Shown here one piece after another: positions 19,624-28,041 of a stretch of DNA of 64,000 bases. The DNA lies in NCBI GenBank assembly GCA_023518375.1, contig CP068450.1, positions 1,116,001 through 1,180,000 on the forward strand, in the 5' to 3' direction. The notes below the pieces were generated by a model. That model was not told the origin of the DNA. It made no database searches and saw only the letters and a program-made list of their open reading frames with translations. Numbering within the stretch: the first letter of the stretch is position 1; each line of letters opens with the position of its first letter. The position numbers and the translations under genes are program-made. Origin of the DNA: Candidatus Hepatincola sp. Av (GTDB taxonomy: Bacteria > Pseudomonadota > Alphaproteobacteria > WRAU01 > Hepatincolaceae).

Positions 19624-20574
19624 ATGAAAAATATTAATTGGAATAAAGTTGATAAAATTAACAAACTATTTTGGGATCAAAACATTCGGCAGTTTTGGGT
19701 AGATGAAGAAATACCACTATCTGATGATAAAATCACTTGGAATACTTTAATACCTAAAGAAAAAGAACTATTTAAAAAAATCCTAGCTGGGTTAACTCTG
19801 TTAGATTCTTACCAAGGTAATGTTGGTATGACTAACATCTTGCAATATGTAGATTCTTCTTATGAAAAATCAGTGTTATCTTACATGGCGTTTATGGAAA
19901 ATATGCATGCTAAAAGTTATAGTAGTATTTTTTCCACTTTGTGTACTACCAGTGAAATAAATGAATTATTTGCATGGAGTGAAAGTTGCCAACCTTTAAT
20001 TAATAAAGTAAATCCTATTTTATCTGCTTATGAGGGTATTAAGGAATCTGCACAATTACCGAAAGCATTGGTGTACTCAGTGTTCTTAGAATCATTTTTA
20101 TTCTATTCAGGATTTTTTTACCCCTTATATTTAGCAGGTCATAGTAAGTTAGTGGCTTCTAATGAAATTATTAATTTAATTATTAGAGACGAAAGCATTC
20201 ATGGTATGTATGTGGGCTTATTATTCCAAAAATATAATAAAAACGCAAAACATTTGTTTTTAAAAAAAGCTGAAATTTATGAAATGTTAGATAGTTTATA
20301 CCAATTAGAAGAAAAATATATAGAATTACTATATGTTGATTTTCCAGAATTAATACCGCAAGTAAAAATATTTACTCAATACAATGGCAACAAAGCGTTA
20401 ATGAACTTGGGCGAAGATCCATATTTTAAAGTAGAAGAATCTATGGTGAATCCTATTGTTTTAAAGGGGTTAGATACTAAAACGAAGAATCATGATTTTT
20501 TCTCTACCAAAGGCAATGGTTATATCAAGAAAACTAATATAGAACATTTAAGCGATGAGGATTTTAATATATGA
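19624..20574 (+). CDS. nrdF: Class Ib ribonucleotide reductase beta subunit
   Basis: Dimetal-tyrosyl radical subunit partnering NrdE. The 316 residues show the metal-ligand helices: LTLLDSYQGNVG (Asp), MAFMENMHAKSYSSIF (Glu and His), ESFLFYSGFFY and IIRDESIHGMY (Glu and His). NrdF can use a Mn2-Tyr cofactor assembled with NrdI, which is encoded next with a 4-base overlap (ATGA). Mn use is known for the class but cannot be seen from sequence. Confidence 0.94.
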   Translation: MKNINWNKVDKINKLFWDQNIRQFWVDEEIPLSDDKITWNTLIPKEKELFKKILAGLTLLDSYQGNVGMTNILQYVDSSYEKSVLSYMAFMENMHAKSYSSIFSTLCTTSEINELFAWSESCQPLINKVNPILSAYEGIKESAQLPKALVYSVFLESFLFYSGFFYPLYLAGHSKLVASNEIINLIIRDESIHGMYVGLLFQKYNKNAKHLFLKKAEIYEMLDSLYQLEEKYIELLYVDFPELIPQVKIFTQYNGNKALMNLGEDPYFKVEESMVNPIVLKGLDTKTKNHDFFSTKGNGYIKKTNIEHLSDEDFNI

Positions 20575-20984
20575 TTACCATTGCTTATTATTCTATGACA
20601 GGTAAAGTAGAAAAATTTGTTAACAATTTATATTATCCTCATGTGCTAGATATTACAACAGAATCTAATATAGCCACTCCTTTTGTATTAATAACATCTA
20701 CAGTTAACTTTGGTGAAATTCCTGCTCCAGTACAGTTTTTTATGAAAAATAACTATAAACATTGCTTAGGTATTAGTGGTAGTGGTAATAAAAATTGGGG
20801 TAGCAATTATTGCAATGCTACTAACCTGTTGGCTAAACAATATAATATACCTATTATTAATAAGTTTGAACTATCTGGTACAGAGCAAGATGTAGTAATA
20901 TTTAAAAATAGATTAAATATTATTAACAAATTAGTTTCATCTAATGCTACACAAGATGTATTAGCTTTTAGAAAAAGTAAATAG
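20571..20984 (+). CDS. nrdI: NrdI flavodoxin-like protein
   Basis: Flavoprotein that supplies oxidant for Mn-cofactor assembly in NrdF. The 137 residues start ITIAYYSMTGKVEKFV (FMN phosphate loop) and contain GISGSGNKNWGSNYC, the flavin-ring loop typical of NrdI. Its ATG overlaps the nrdF stop by 4 bases, implying translational coupling. Position after nrdF is unusual; many class Ib operons run nrdH-I-E-F. Confidence 0.92.
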   Translation: MITIAYYSMTGKVEKFVNNLYYPHVLDITTESNIATPFVLITSTVNFGEIPAPVQFFMKNNYKHCLGISGSGNKNWGSNYCNATNLLAKQYNIPIINKFELSGTEQDVVIFKNRLNIINKLVSSNATQDVLAFRKSK

Positions 20985-21066
20985 TAGTTTTTTACATATA
21001 AAAAATAAACTCCTATGTTTTAAAATTTAATAATATACTTGGTGATAATCTAACAGAGTATCATTT

Positions 21067-21939
21067 ATGAAATACTTAAGTATTTTAATTAAAGAGGCAA
21101 ACCTTACAAATTTTGAAAATGCTTTTGAAGAGTTTGGTACAATTATTGTAAGTGGTTTGAAAGGTTTTGAGAAGCCATCGGTAAATATTTTAGATTTATC
21201 CTTTAGTAAATGGCAAATTCAATTTATTCCCTATGAATTGTCTAAGATAAACTTTATCAAAGAGTTAATTTTATCTAAACAAACAGAGTTAGGTTATAAG
21301 GTATTAGCAATTAAGGTAAAAAATATTAATAATTTACCTCAAGTAAATGAACTCAACCAAGAGATAGATTTACAAATAGGTAATATATGTATTTCTAACA
21401 AATTAACAAAATTGGCAAACCCAAAGAATATTAATATTTTTATGGAACAGAGTTTAGGTTTTGGAACAGGTAAACATGAAACCACCTTTTTATGCTTACA
21501 AGTATTAAATCAGTTAGCACAATCAGCAAAACTAAAGAAAATCCTAGATTTAGGTACTGGTAGTGGTATTTTAGCAATAGCAGCAGCTAAACTATGGCAA
21601 GCAGAAGTATTAGCTGTAGATATAGATGAACTAGCTTTAAATACTGCAAAACAGTTTATTAAACTTAACCAAGTAGATAATTTAGTAAAGAGTTTGTGTT
21701 CTACTGGTTTTCAACATATCCCACAACAACAGTTTAGTTTAATCATAGCTAATATTTTATTAAACCCATTGTTAGCCATGGTTGATGACTTTAATACTTA
21801 TACAGCAAGGGAGGGGTATTTAATTTTATCTGGCATTTTAAATAGCCAAAGTTCTATGTTAAAAAAAGCTTTTTCTAAATGGCAAGTGCTTAAAGAGTTA
21901 AAAGAAAATGGTTGGAGTACTTTATTACTACAAAGATAA
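21067..21939 (+). CDS. prmA: Ribosomal protein L11 methyltransferase
   Basis: SAM-dependent enzyme that trimethylates ribosomal protein L11. The 290 residues have the PrmA substrate-domain end followed by GFGTGKHETT (131-140) and the SAM loop DLGTGSGILAIAAAK (161-175), an acidic ribose-binding VLAVDID, and the catalytic-loop variant ANILLNPL, all in PrmA order. ATG at 21067 lies 82 bp after nrdI; it may share its transcript. Confidence 0.92.
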   Translation: MKYLSILIKEANLTNFENAFEEFGTIIVSGLKGFEKPSVNILDLSFSKWQIQFIPYELSKINFIKELILSKQTELGYKVLAIKVKNINNLPQVNELNQEIDLQIGNICISNKLTKLANPKNINIFMEQSLGFGTGKHETTFLCLQVLNQLAQSAKLKKILDLGTGSGILAIAAAKLWQAEVLAVDIDELALNTAKQFIKLNQVDNLVKSLCSTGFQHIPQQQFSLIIANILLNPLLAMVDDFNTYTAREGYLILSGILNSQSSMLKKAFSKWQVLKELKENGWSTLLLQR

Positions 21940-22029
21940 TAAAGTAATTTAGTAAATAATTAGTTAATCAATAATTTTTTACTATAATTTCCTCTAAATA
22001 CTACATGATATAAAAGATTATTTTAGATG

Positions 22030-22560
22030 CTAACGGTTCATACTACGGCAACAATCCTCTAGAATAGAGGCTTTAAACCCTAATTTTAGAGCATCTTTAT
22101 ATGTCCATTCAACACAGTAATCTCTAGCTAAACCACAAATTACAAGGTTATCATCAGAGCTAATTAATTTTTCTAGACCTGTTGAGGTTTTTTTATCATT
22201 ATAAAAGAAACCTGAATAAGAATCTATAAAAGGATTATAACCTGTTCTCACAATATGGTGAATTTTATTAGCATGCAGTTGATGATGAAATTTTGCCCCC
22301 AATGTATTTTGTACACAATGTACAGGCCATAAAATTTGTTTACCATAACGAGTGTTAACTACATCAAATTCTTTCTTAAAATGATTTACTGCAAAAGATA
22401 TATGATTTTTAGGATGCCAATCTTGAGTAGCTATTATTGCATCAAATTCGGGCATGATTTTGTTAATAGGTTCAATAATTTCATTAGCGTAAGGAATAGC
22501 TAATGTACCATTTTCACAAAAATCATTTTGAACATCTATAATTAATAACACATTCTTCAT
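22030..22560 (-). CDS. pncA: Nicotinamidase-like isochorismatase-family hydrolase lacking the catalytic Lys
   Basis: Expected to deamidate nicotinamide for NAD salvage. The 176 residues match PncA: Asp9 (LLIIDVQNDF), metal ligands in TQDWHP (Asp47, His49), His53, His81 (WPVHCVQ) and the nucleophile Cys149 (GLARDYCVEWT). In the segment where PncA normally reads K-G before the DSYS motif, this protein has VRTGYNPFIDSYSGF, so the catalytic Lys is Thr106; checked from the bases (AGA ACA GGT). Activity is therefore uncertain. tatA lies 2 bp upstream in the same direction, so they are co-transcribed. Confidence 0.8.
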   Translation of the reverse strand: MKNVLLIIDVQNDFCENGTLAIPYANEIIEPINKIMPEFDAIIATQDWHPKNHISFAVNHFKKEFDVVNTRYGKQILWPVHCVQNTLGAKFHHQLHANKIHHIVRTGYNPFIDSYSGFFYNDKKTSTGLEKLISSDDNLVICGLARDYCVEWTYKDALKLGFKASILEDCCRSMNR

Positions 22561-22562
22561 AG

Positions 22563-22721
22563 TTATTCATCTTTCTTAGAGTTAGTATCTTTAACTTCTT
22601 TTTTAAAGGCTTTAAAGCCTTTACCTATATCTGCTAAAATGCTAGAAATTTTACCACGACCACCAAATAAAATTAAAATAATAATTAAAATTATTATTAA
22701 TTGCCAAATACCAACACTCAT
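22563..22721 (-). CDS. tatA: Sec-independent translocase subunit TatA (short)
   Basis: Small membrane protein forming the twin-arginine export pore. The frame encodes 52 residues: MSVGIWQLIIILIIILILFG (one transmembrane helix), then the hinge GGRGKISSILADIGKGF and amphipathic helix (KGFKAFKKEVKD) that define TatA, and a very short charged tail. It is shorter than most TatA proteins. ATG at 22721-22719. Two bases separate it from pncA. TatB is encoded 1.6 kb away and TatC is not in the window. Confidence 0.85.
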   Translation of the reverse strand: MSVGIWQLIIILIIILILFGGRGKISSILADIGKGFKAFKKEVKDTNSKKDE

Positions 22722-22975
22722 AATATAGTTTCCCTTTCAGTTTATATTACATAAAGTTTATATTTTTAATAAAAATAATACCATGAATATTTCAATATGT
22801 AAAAAAAGTTTACAACTTGTGATTATTTTTGACAATTTGAGGTTTTATATGTGGTGTTGTTATTATGGTTTATTATATATCTTACAATAAGAAATTTTAT
22901 ATACTCGTTTAAATTGTTATTATGTTGATGTTATTGTATTATATTTATTATATGAAATTCACCTTATGAGTTAAT

Positions 22976-24289
22976 ATGTTACAACTTAATGTTATTATTC
23001 TTGCCGCAGGGGCTGGTACACGTATGAAATCTAGTTTACCTAAGGCTATGCATCTTTTAGGTAATTCTCCCTTGATAGATCATAGCTTGCACTGTGTTAC
23101 TCAATTACAACCAACAGAAATTATTACTGTAATTAATGAATCTATGAAAGAGTTAGCACAATATATAAAAAATACTAGTTCTGCTACAGTAGTATATCAG
23201 GCAAAGCAACTAGGTAGTGCCCATGCTGTACTTAGTGCCGAGCCTGCTATAAAGAATTTTGATGGTATTACCATAATTATGTATGCAGATACCCCCTTAG
23301 TGAAACCGCAAAAATTACAAGAATTAGTTAATTTAATCCAATCCAATAAAGCCGATTTAGGTGTTCTAGCCTTTGAAAAACAAGATCCTAACAACTACGG
23401 TAAATTGGTTGTTCAACAAAGTAAAGTAGTATCTATAGTAGAAGCTGCTGAAATTACTAAAAAAGAATATTTACCTTTGTGTAATTCTGGTATTATGGCG
23501 TTTAATAATAGAAAAGTTTGGTCTTTATTACGGCAAATTGATAATAAAAACTCTAAGCAAGAATACTATTTAACAGATCTTGTGAAAATTGCTAATAAAA
23601 ATAATTTATTATGTAAGTATGTGGTAGATTCTGAAGAGAATCTACAAGGAGCCAACTCTAAATGGGAGCTAGCTATTTTAGAGGCAGTATTTCAAAAACA
23701 AAAACGTTATGAATTCTTACAGCAAGGGGTTCAGTTAATAGACCCACAAACTGTTTATTTTTCCCTAGATACTAAAATAGCCCAAGATGTTATTATTTAC
23801 CCCAATGTGTATATTTTACCTAAGGTAACCATTGGGGCTGGTACTAGTATCTTGCCATTTTCTGTGTTAGAAGGAGCCATAATTGGTGAACATTGTAATA
23901 TCGGTCCTTTTGCTAGGTTACGCCCTGAAACTACTTTAGCAGCTAATAACAAAGTAGGTAATTTTGTGGAAATAAAAAAATCATCAATTAATGCTGGCGT
24001 TAAAATTAACCATTTAACTTATATTGGTGATTGTGAAATTGGTGAGAATACTAACATTGGAGCCGGTACCATTACCTGTAACTACGATGGTAACAAAAAA
24101 CATGCTACTAAAATAGGAGCAGATAGCTTTATTGGTTCTAATACAGCTTTAGTAGCACCTATTACCATTGGTACTAATGTTACTGTAGGTGCTGGCAGCG
24201 TATTAACTAAAGATGTACCAGATGATAGTTTAGCTATAGCTAGGTCATCACAAAAAAATATTGCTAATTGGAAGCCGGTGAAAAAATAA
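22976..24289 (+). CDS. glmU: Bifunctional GlcNAc-1-P uridyltransferase / GlcN-1-P acetyltransferase
   Basis: Makes UDP-GlcNAc, precursor of peptidoglycan and lipid A. The 437 residues contain the pyrophosphorylase domain with LAAGAGTRMKSSLPKAMH and MYADTPLV (about 1-220), then the left-handed beta-helix acetyltransferase domain with hexapeptide repeats and the active-site segment VKINHLTYIGDCEIGENTNIGAG. Slightly shorter than E. coli GlmU (456). tatB follows after 4 bp, suggesting one transcript. Confidence 0.96.
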   Translation: MLQLNVIILAAGAGTRMKSSLPKAMHLLGNSPLIDHSLHCVTQLQPTEIITVINESMKELAQYIKNTSSATVVYQAKQLGSAHAVLSAEPAIKNFDGITIIMYADTPLVKPQKLQELVNLIQSNKADLGVLAFEKQDPNNYGKLVVQQSKVVSIVEAAEITKKEYLPLCNSGIMAFNNRKVWSLLRQIDNKNSKQEYYLTDLVKIANKNNLLCKYVVDSEENLQGANSKWELAILEAVFQKQKRYEFLQQGVQLIDPQTVYFSLDTKIAQDVIIYPNVYILPKVTIGAGTSILPFSVLEGAIIGEHCNIGPFARLRPETTLAANNKVGNFVEIKKSSINAGVKINHLTYIGDCEIGENTNIGAGTITCNYDGNKKHATKIGADSFIGSNTALVAPITIGTNVTVGAGSVLTKDVPDDSLAIARSSQKNIANWKPVKK

Positions 24290-24293
24290 CTAC

Positions 24294-24650
24294 ATGTTAA
24301 ATATTGGAATTTTTGAATTATTAATTATTTTTATTGTGGGCTTAATTTTTTTATCTCCCCAAGATCTAATTGCTTGTATTAAAGCTATAAAAAAGTTCAA
24401 AACTAAAATTAGCCAATTTTACCATAAAACTAATGAATATTTTCAAGAAGTTACCGAAGTAGATGAAGATATTACAACGCTATTGCATAAAGGTTTAAGC
24501 CAACCTAGTGAACATATTCATAAAATGTTTAATTATGAGTTTTTATCTAAAGAAAAAGAATTCTCTGATCCTAAAAAATCTAATGATGAAAATTCAAATA
24601 AGGTATTTTTACCACCTGACTCTGATTCTAAGGATACCTCTGAAACTTAA
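24294..24650 (+). CDS. tatB: Sec-independent translocase subunit TatB
   Basis: Tat receptor component that with TatC recognises twin-arginine signals. The 118 residues begin MLNIGIFELLIIFIVGLIFLSPQ, the TatB pattern with a conserved Glu inside the membrane helix and the Gly/Pro hinge variant LSPQDL, followed by an amphipathic helix (IKAIKKFKTKISQFYHKTNEYF) and a polar tail. It is 4 bp after glmU. TatB rather than TatA is chosen from the length and the FELL motif. Confidence 0.82.
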   Translation: MLNIGIFELLIIFIVGLIFLSPQDLIACIKAIKKFKTKISQFYHKTNEYFQEVTEVDEDITTLLHKGLSQPSEHIHKMFNYEFLSKEKEFSDPKKSNDENSNKVFLPPDSDSKDTSET

Positions 24651-24685
24651 GTAAGGTAGTAAGTGTTACAGCAAAGGAATTAATT

Positions 24686-24856
24686 ATGAAGAATTTTAAA
24701 ATTGTTATTTTAACTATCATGGGCTTGTTAATATTAATGGGTGCCGTAGATGTTATAATTGTTGGTAGTTACCTTGATTTTCAATATCTTGATATTACTA
24801 CTCTATTATTAGCTCTAAGTATAGGATTATGGTATTTAATTTTAATCAAAAAATAA
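24686..24856 (+). CDS. Small two-helix membrane protein
   Basis: A 56-residue frame starting ATG 24686 behind AAAGGA and 35 bp after tatB. It has two hydrophobic stretches, about 5-28 (IVILTIMGLLILMGAVDVII) and 36-54 (DITTLLLALSIGLWYLILI), with a short polar loop, and ends KK. Not recognised as a named family. Good Shine-Dalgarno and position after tatB support that it is real. Confidence 0.6.
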   Translation: MKNFKIVILTIMGLLILMGAVDVIIVGSYLDFQYLDITTLLLALSIGLWYLILIKK

Positions 24857-24875
24857 ATGTATAATAAGAATGGTA

Positions 24876-24908
24876 GGTTGCAACTCTTAGAATATAATAA
24901 TTGCAACC
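24876..24908. terminator. Hairpin between small membrane protein gene and rnhB
   Basis: GGTTGCAA (24876-24883) pairs perfectly with TTGCAACC (24901-24908) over a 17-nt loop, between convergent genes. No T-run; a possible bidirectional terminator. Confidence 0.35.
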
Positions 24909-24928
24909 AGTATTACTTATATTGTAAA

Positions 24929-25585
24929 TTAAGGTTTGCTAGTAATAAGATTAGAATTATTAATTAACTGTTTAATAGGGGCAAAAGTTTTACGGTGTAA
25001 GGGGGTTATGCCATATTGTTTTAAACCTTCAAGGTGCGTTTTAGTGCCATAACCTGCATTTTTTTCCCAAGCATAATACGGGTAAGTTTTTGCAAAATTT
25101 ACCATTAAGGCATCACGGTACACTTTTGCTAAAATAGAAGCTCCTGCAATATTTAGGCTTAAATTATCACCATTAATTAAAGTATAAGTAGGAATTATAG
25201 CGTGAAATTTTTGGTTACCATCAATAATTAAAGAATCTATGTTAATAGTTTGTTGTAATTCTAAATAAGCGGTTTTCATAGCTAACAAAGAGGCTTGTAA
25301 AATATTAATTTCATCAATTATAGGAACATCTACTGCAGCAATAGCATAAAAGGCATGGTTTTTAATTTGGATACTAAGTTTTTCTCGTTTACTTTTGGTA
25401 AGTTTTTTAGAATCGGTAATTTGGTCTAATAGATTTGTTGGAGCATCTTTCTTAAAAGTTAAACAACAGCCAACAACAGGTCCTGCAAGGCACCCTCTAC
25501 CTACTTCATCACAACCAGCAATAATAGCTTCAGGATTCTTTAAATTTGAGACAATAATATTTTTTTCAAAGACAAAATTTGCCAT
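24929..25585 (-). CDS. rnhB: Ribonuclease HII
   Basis: Removes ribonucleotides and RNA primers from DNA hybrids. The 218 residues show [19 protein letters not shown] with catalytic Asp26 and Glu27, further acidic residue in [20 protein letters not shown] and the C-terminal [25 protein letters not shown] block typical of type II RNase H. Divergent from dgt with 64 bp between starts. Confidence 0.95.
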   Translation of the reverse strand: [218 protein letters not shown]

Positions 25586-25649
25586 ATTGTATACTTAATA
25601 TATAATGAATAAGTAATAAGTATTTTATAACAAAAAAAGTAAAAAATAT

Positions 25650-27008
25650 ATGAATTGGTTACAATTATTAAGTACACAAAGATACAATACCACAGATGAT
25701 AAATCAGAGCCTATTCGTAGCCCTTTTTTAGTTGATGTTGATAGAATAGTTTATTCTTCCCATTTTAGAAAACTTCAAGATAAAACTCAAGTTCACCCTT
25801 TATCTAAAAGTGATTATGTTCGTACCCGTTTAACTCATTCCTTAGAAGTAGCAGGAGTTGGAAGATCCTTAGGTTTTGAAATTGCTTTAGAATTAAGTAA
25901 AAAACATAAATTAAATATTTCAGAGCATGACTTTGGCTATATTATCCAAGCTGCTTGTTTGGCTCATGATATTGGTAACCCACCTTTTGGGCATTTAGGA
26001 GAAGAGGCTATTAAAGAGTTTTTCCTTTCTAAAAAAGACCAGTTATTGAAGTTAATGTCGGAACAAGAATATAATACTTTAGTAGCGTTTGATGGTAACT
26101 CTCAAGGTTTTAGAATTATTACTAACTTAGCCGGTTGGAAAAATGAGGGCGGATTGCGTTTAACCTATGCAACCCTAGGAGCTTTTTGTAAATATCCATG
26201 TACCTTTATTCCTACAGAGTTACTAGTAGAATATGCTAATAATGTGGTGGGTACGCATAAAGCGGGAGTTTTAGCCACAGAAAAAGAGTTTTTTGAAAAC
26301 CTAGCCCAAGATTTAGGATTACAACGTTTAATAGAGGGGCAGTCAGCTTTTGTAAGGCACCCATTAGCCTTTTTAATAGAAGCAGCTGATGATATTTGTT
26401 ATGTTGTTGCCGATATTGAAGATGCTTTTTTTGTAAACATTGCCACGCTAGAAGATATTGAGAAATTATTAGCCCCAATTGCTAGGAGTCCTAATAAATA
26501 TGAGGGTGATGCCAAGCAACGTTTAGCAGATTTAAAAAAAGCTCCATTTTACAAAGCTATGGACTCTAGAAAAAAAGCTGAATGGTTACGTGGAAAATCT
26601 ATTGCTAACTTAGTAGATGAAGTGAAAAGAGTTTTTTTAGAGAATGAAACTATCATTCTTGCTGGTACTTTTAACCATGAGCTATTGGCTTTAACTAAGT
26701 TTGCTAAAGAAATCGCTGAATGTAAGATGTATGCTCGTAACCATATTTTTAAGTCCTTAGATAAATTAAATAGTGAAATTATGGGCTTAAAAGCCATTAT
26801 GGGCGTATTAGATGAATTATATATTGTTATTATGAATCCCAATATTGTTAAGTCTAGACGAGTAGAAAATTTATTAGAATCTATGTTTGGTATATCTTTA
26901 AATTCAAAAGCAAGTGTGTACGAAAAGTTTATTTATGTAATAGACTTAATCTCCGACTTTACTGATAGAAATATTGTGGAATTTTATAAAACTTTAAAAG
27001 TTCAGTAA
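25650..27008 (+). CDS. dgt: dGTPase (HD-domain triphosphohydrolase)
   Basis: Hydrolyses dGTP or other dNTPs to deoxynucleoside and triphosphate, shaping nucleotide pools. The 452 residues contain RKLQDKTQVHPLSKSDYVRTRLTHSLEV (His63) and the HD motif AACLAHDIGNPPFGHLGEEA (His106-Asp107), and a later ADDICYVVADIEDA metal/substrate segment. Length and motifs match the long-form Dgt family. Divergent from rnhB; with the nrd genes upstream it forms part of the window's deoxynucleotide metabolism. Confidence 0.92.
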   Translation: MNWLQLLSTQRYNTTDDKSEPIRSPFLVDVDRIVYSSHFRKLQDKTQVHPLSKSDYVRTRLTHSLEVAGVGRSLGFEIALELSKKHKLNISEHDFGYIIQAACLAHDIGNPPFGHLGEEAIKEFFLSKKDQLLKLMSEQEYNTLVAFDGNSQGFRIITNLAGWKNEGGLRLTYATLGAFCKYPCTFIPTELLVEYANNVVGTHKAGVLATEKEFFENLAQDLGLQRLIEGQSAFVRHPLAFLIEAADDICYVVADIEDAFFVNIATLEDIEKLLAPIARSPNKYEGDAKQRLADLKKAPFYKAMDSRKKAEWLRGKSIANLVDEVKRVFLENETIILAGTFNHELLALTKFAKEIAECKMYARNHIFKSLDKLNSEIMGLKAIMGVLDELYIVIMNPNIVKSRRVENLLESMFGISLNSKASVYEKFIYVIDLISDFTDRNIVEFYKTLKVQ

Positions 27009-27042
27009 CATCTTCTAAGTATTTTATATTGATTTATAATAA

Positions 27043-28041
27043 TTAGTTTATATTATCTAGGCAACGGTTTTCACTTTCTGCCTGAATGGTAATACTTACT
27101 AAATGAAATTCATGTTTTAGGATTTTTGTAATATTTTCTATAACATCATCAAATTGGTAGTTTTTATCAATCACTGCGTGTAAAGAAATTAAATGGTCTT
27201 CCTCATTTAAAGACCATAAATGAATATGATGTACATCTAATAAACCTGCTACATTTTTTTCTAAATACTTTTCTATATCTTTAGCTTCTAAGTTAATAGG
27301 AGTTCCTTCCATTAAAATATGGCATGATTGGGTAATTACCTTAACCGTACTATGTAAAATCATTAATACCAGAATAATAGATAGTATTGGATCAACTATA
27401 TACCAGCTAGTATAGTAAATAGTAATAGCTACAATAATAGCTACTACCGAGCCAAGAGTATCAGTTAAAAAGTGCAAATAAGCACTTTCTAAAAGGAGAT
27501 TCTTAGATGCTTTTTTCTGCTTTTTAGATTGACTAGTAGTGGATTCATGATGATGAGCATGATGATGAATAGTTCCTGCACTATGAGATTCAGCTCGGTG
27601 AAATAAATACATAACTACAAAATTAATAATGAGTCCTGCTATGGCTACTGGTAGCATGAGCTTAGGGTTTACAATTTGGGGATGATAAAAACGCAAAAAA
27701 GCTTCATAAACAATAAATAAACAAATAAAAATTAGAAAAACTGAATTTAATAAACTAATGATAATTTCGCCACGAGTATAACCATAAGTTTTTTGTGGGT
27801 TAGGAGGTAAACTAGATAATAAGATTCCAACTAGGGCTAAAATAACAGAAACAAAGTCTGTTAACATGTGGCTAGCATCTGCCATTAAAGCTAAAGATTT
27901 ACTTAAGTAACCTCCAACAAATTCAATAACCATAAAAACAAAAATTAAAGTACCCGTAGTAATAAACAATTTTTTCATACGGGATCGGTTAGCTCTTTTA
28001 GTATGAAAGGGACCAAAAAGATGATTATGGCTATGACTCAT
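27043..28041 (-). CDS. Cation diffusion facilitator metal exporter
   Basis: Proton-driven efflux of zinc or related divalent cations across the inner membrane. The 332 residues have six predicted membrane helices, with metal-site acidic residues in [18 protein letters not shown] and a second [12 protein letters not shown], a His-rich loop (HHHAHHHES) between helices IV and V, and a cytoplasmic C-terminal domain ([19 protein letters not shown]). This is the CzcD/ZitB pattern. Its start overlaps the 3' end of lepA by 11 bases, so it is translated from the lepA mRNA. Confidence 0.92.
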   Translation of the reverse strand: MSHSHNHLFGPFHTKRANRSRMKKLFITTGTLIFVFMVIEFVGGYLSKSLALMADASHMLTDFVSVILALVGILLSSLPPNPQKTYGYTRGEIIISLLNSVFLIFICLFIVYEAFLRFYHPQIVNPKLMLPVAIAGLIINFVVMYLFHRAESHSAGTIHHHAHHHESTTSQSKKQKKASKNLLLESAYLHFLTDTLGSVVAIIVAITIYYTSWYIVDPILSIILVLMILHSTVKVITQSCHILMEGTPINLEAKDIEKYLEKNVAGLLDVHHIHLWSLNEEDHLISLHAVIDKNYQFDDVIENITKILKHEFHLVSITIQAESENRCLDNIN

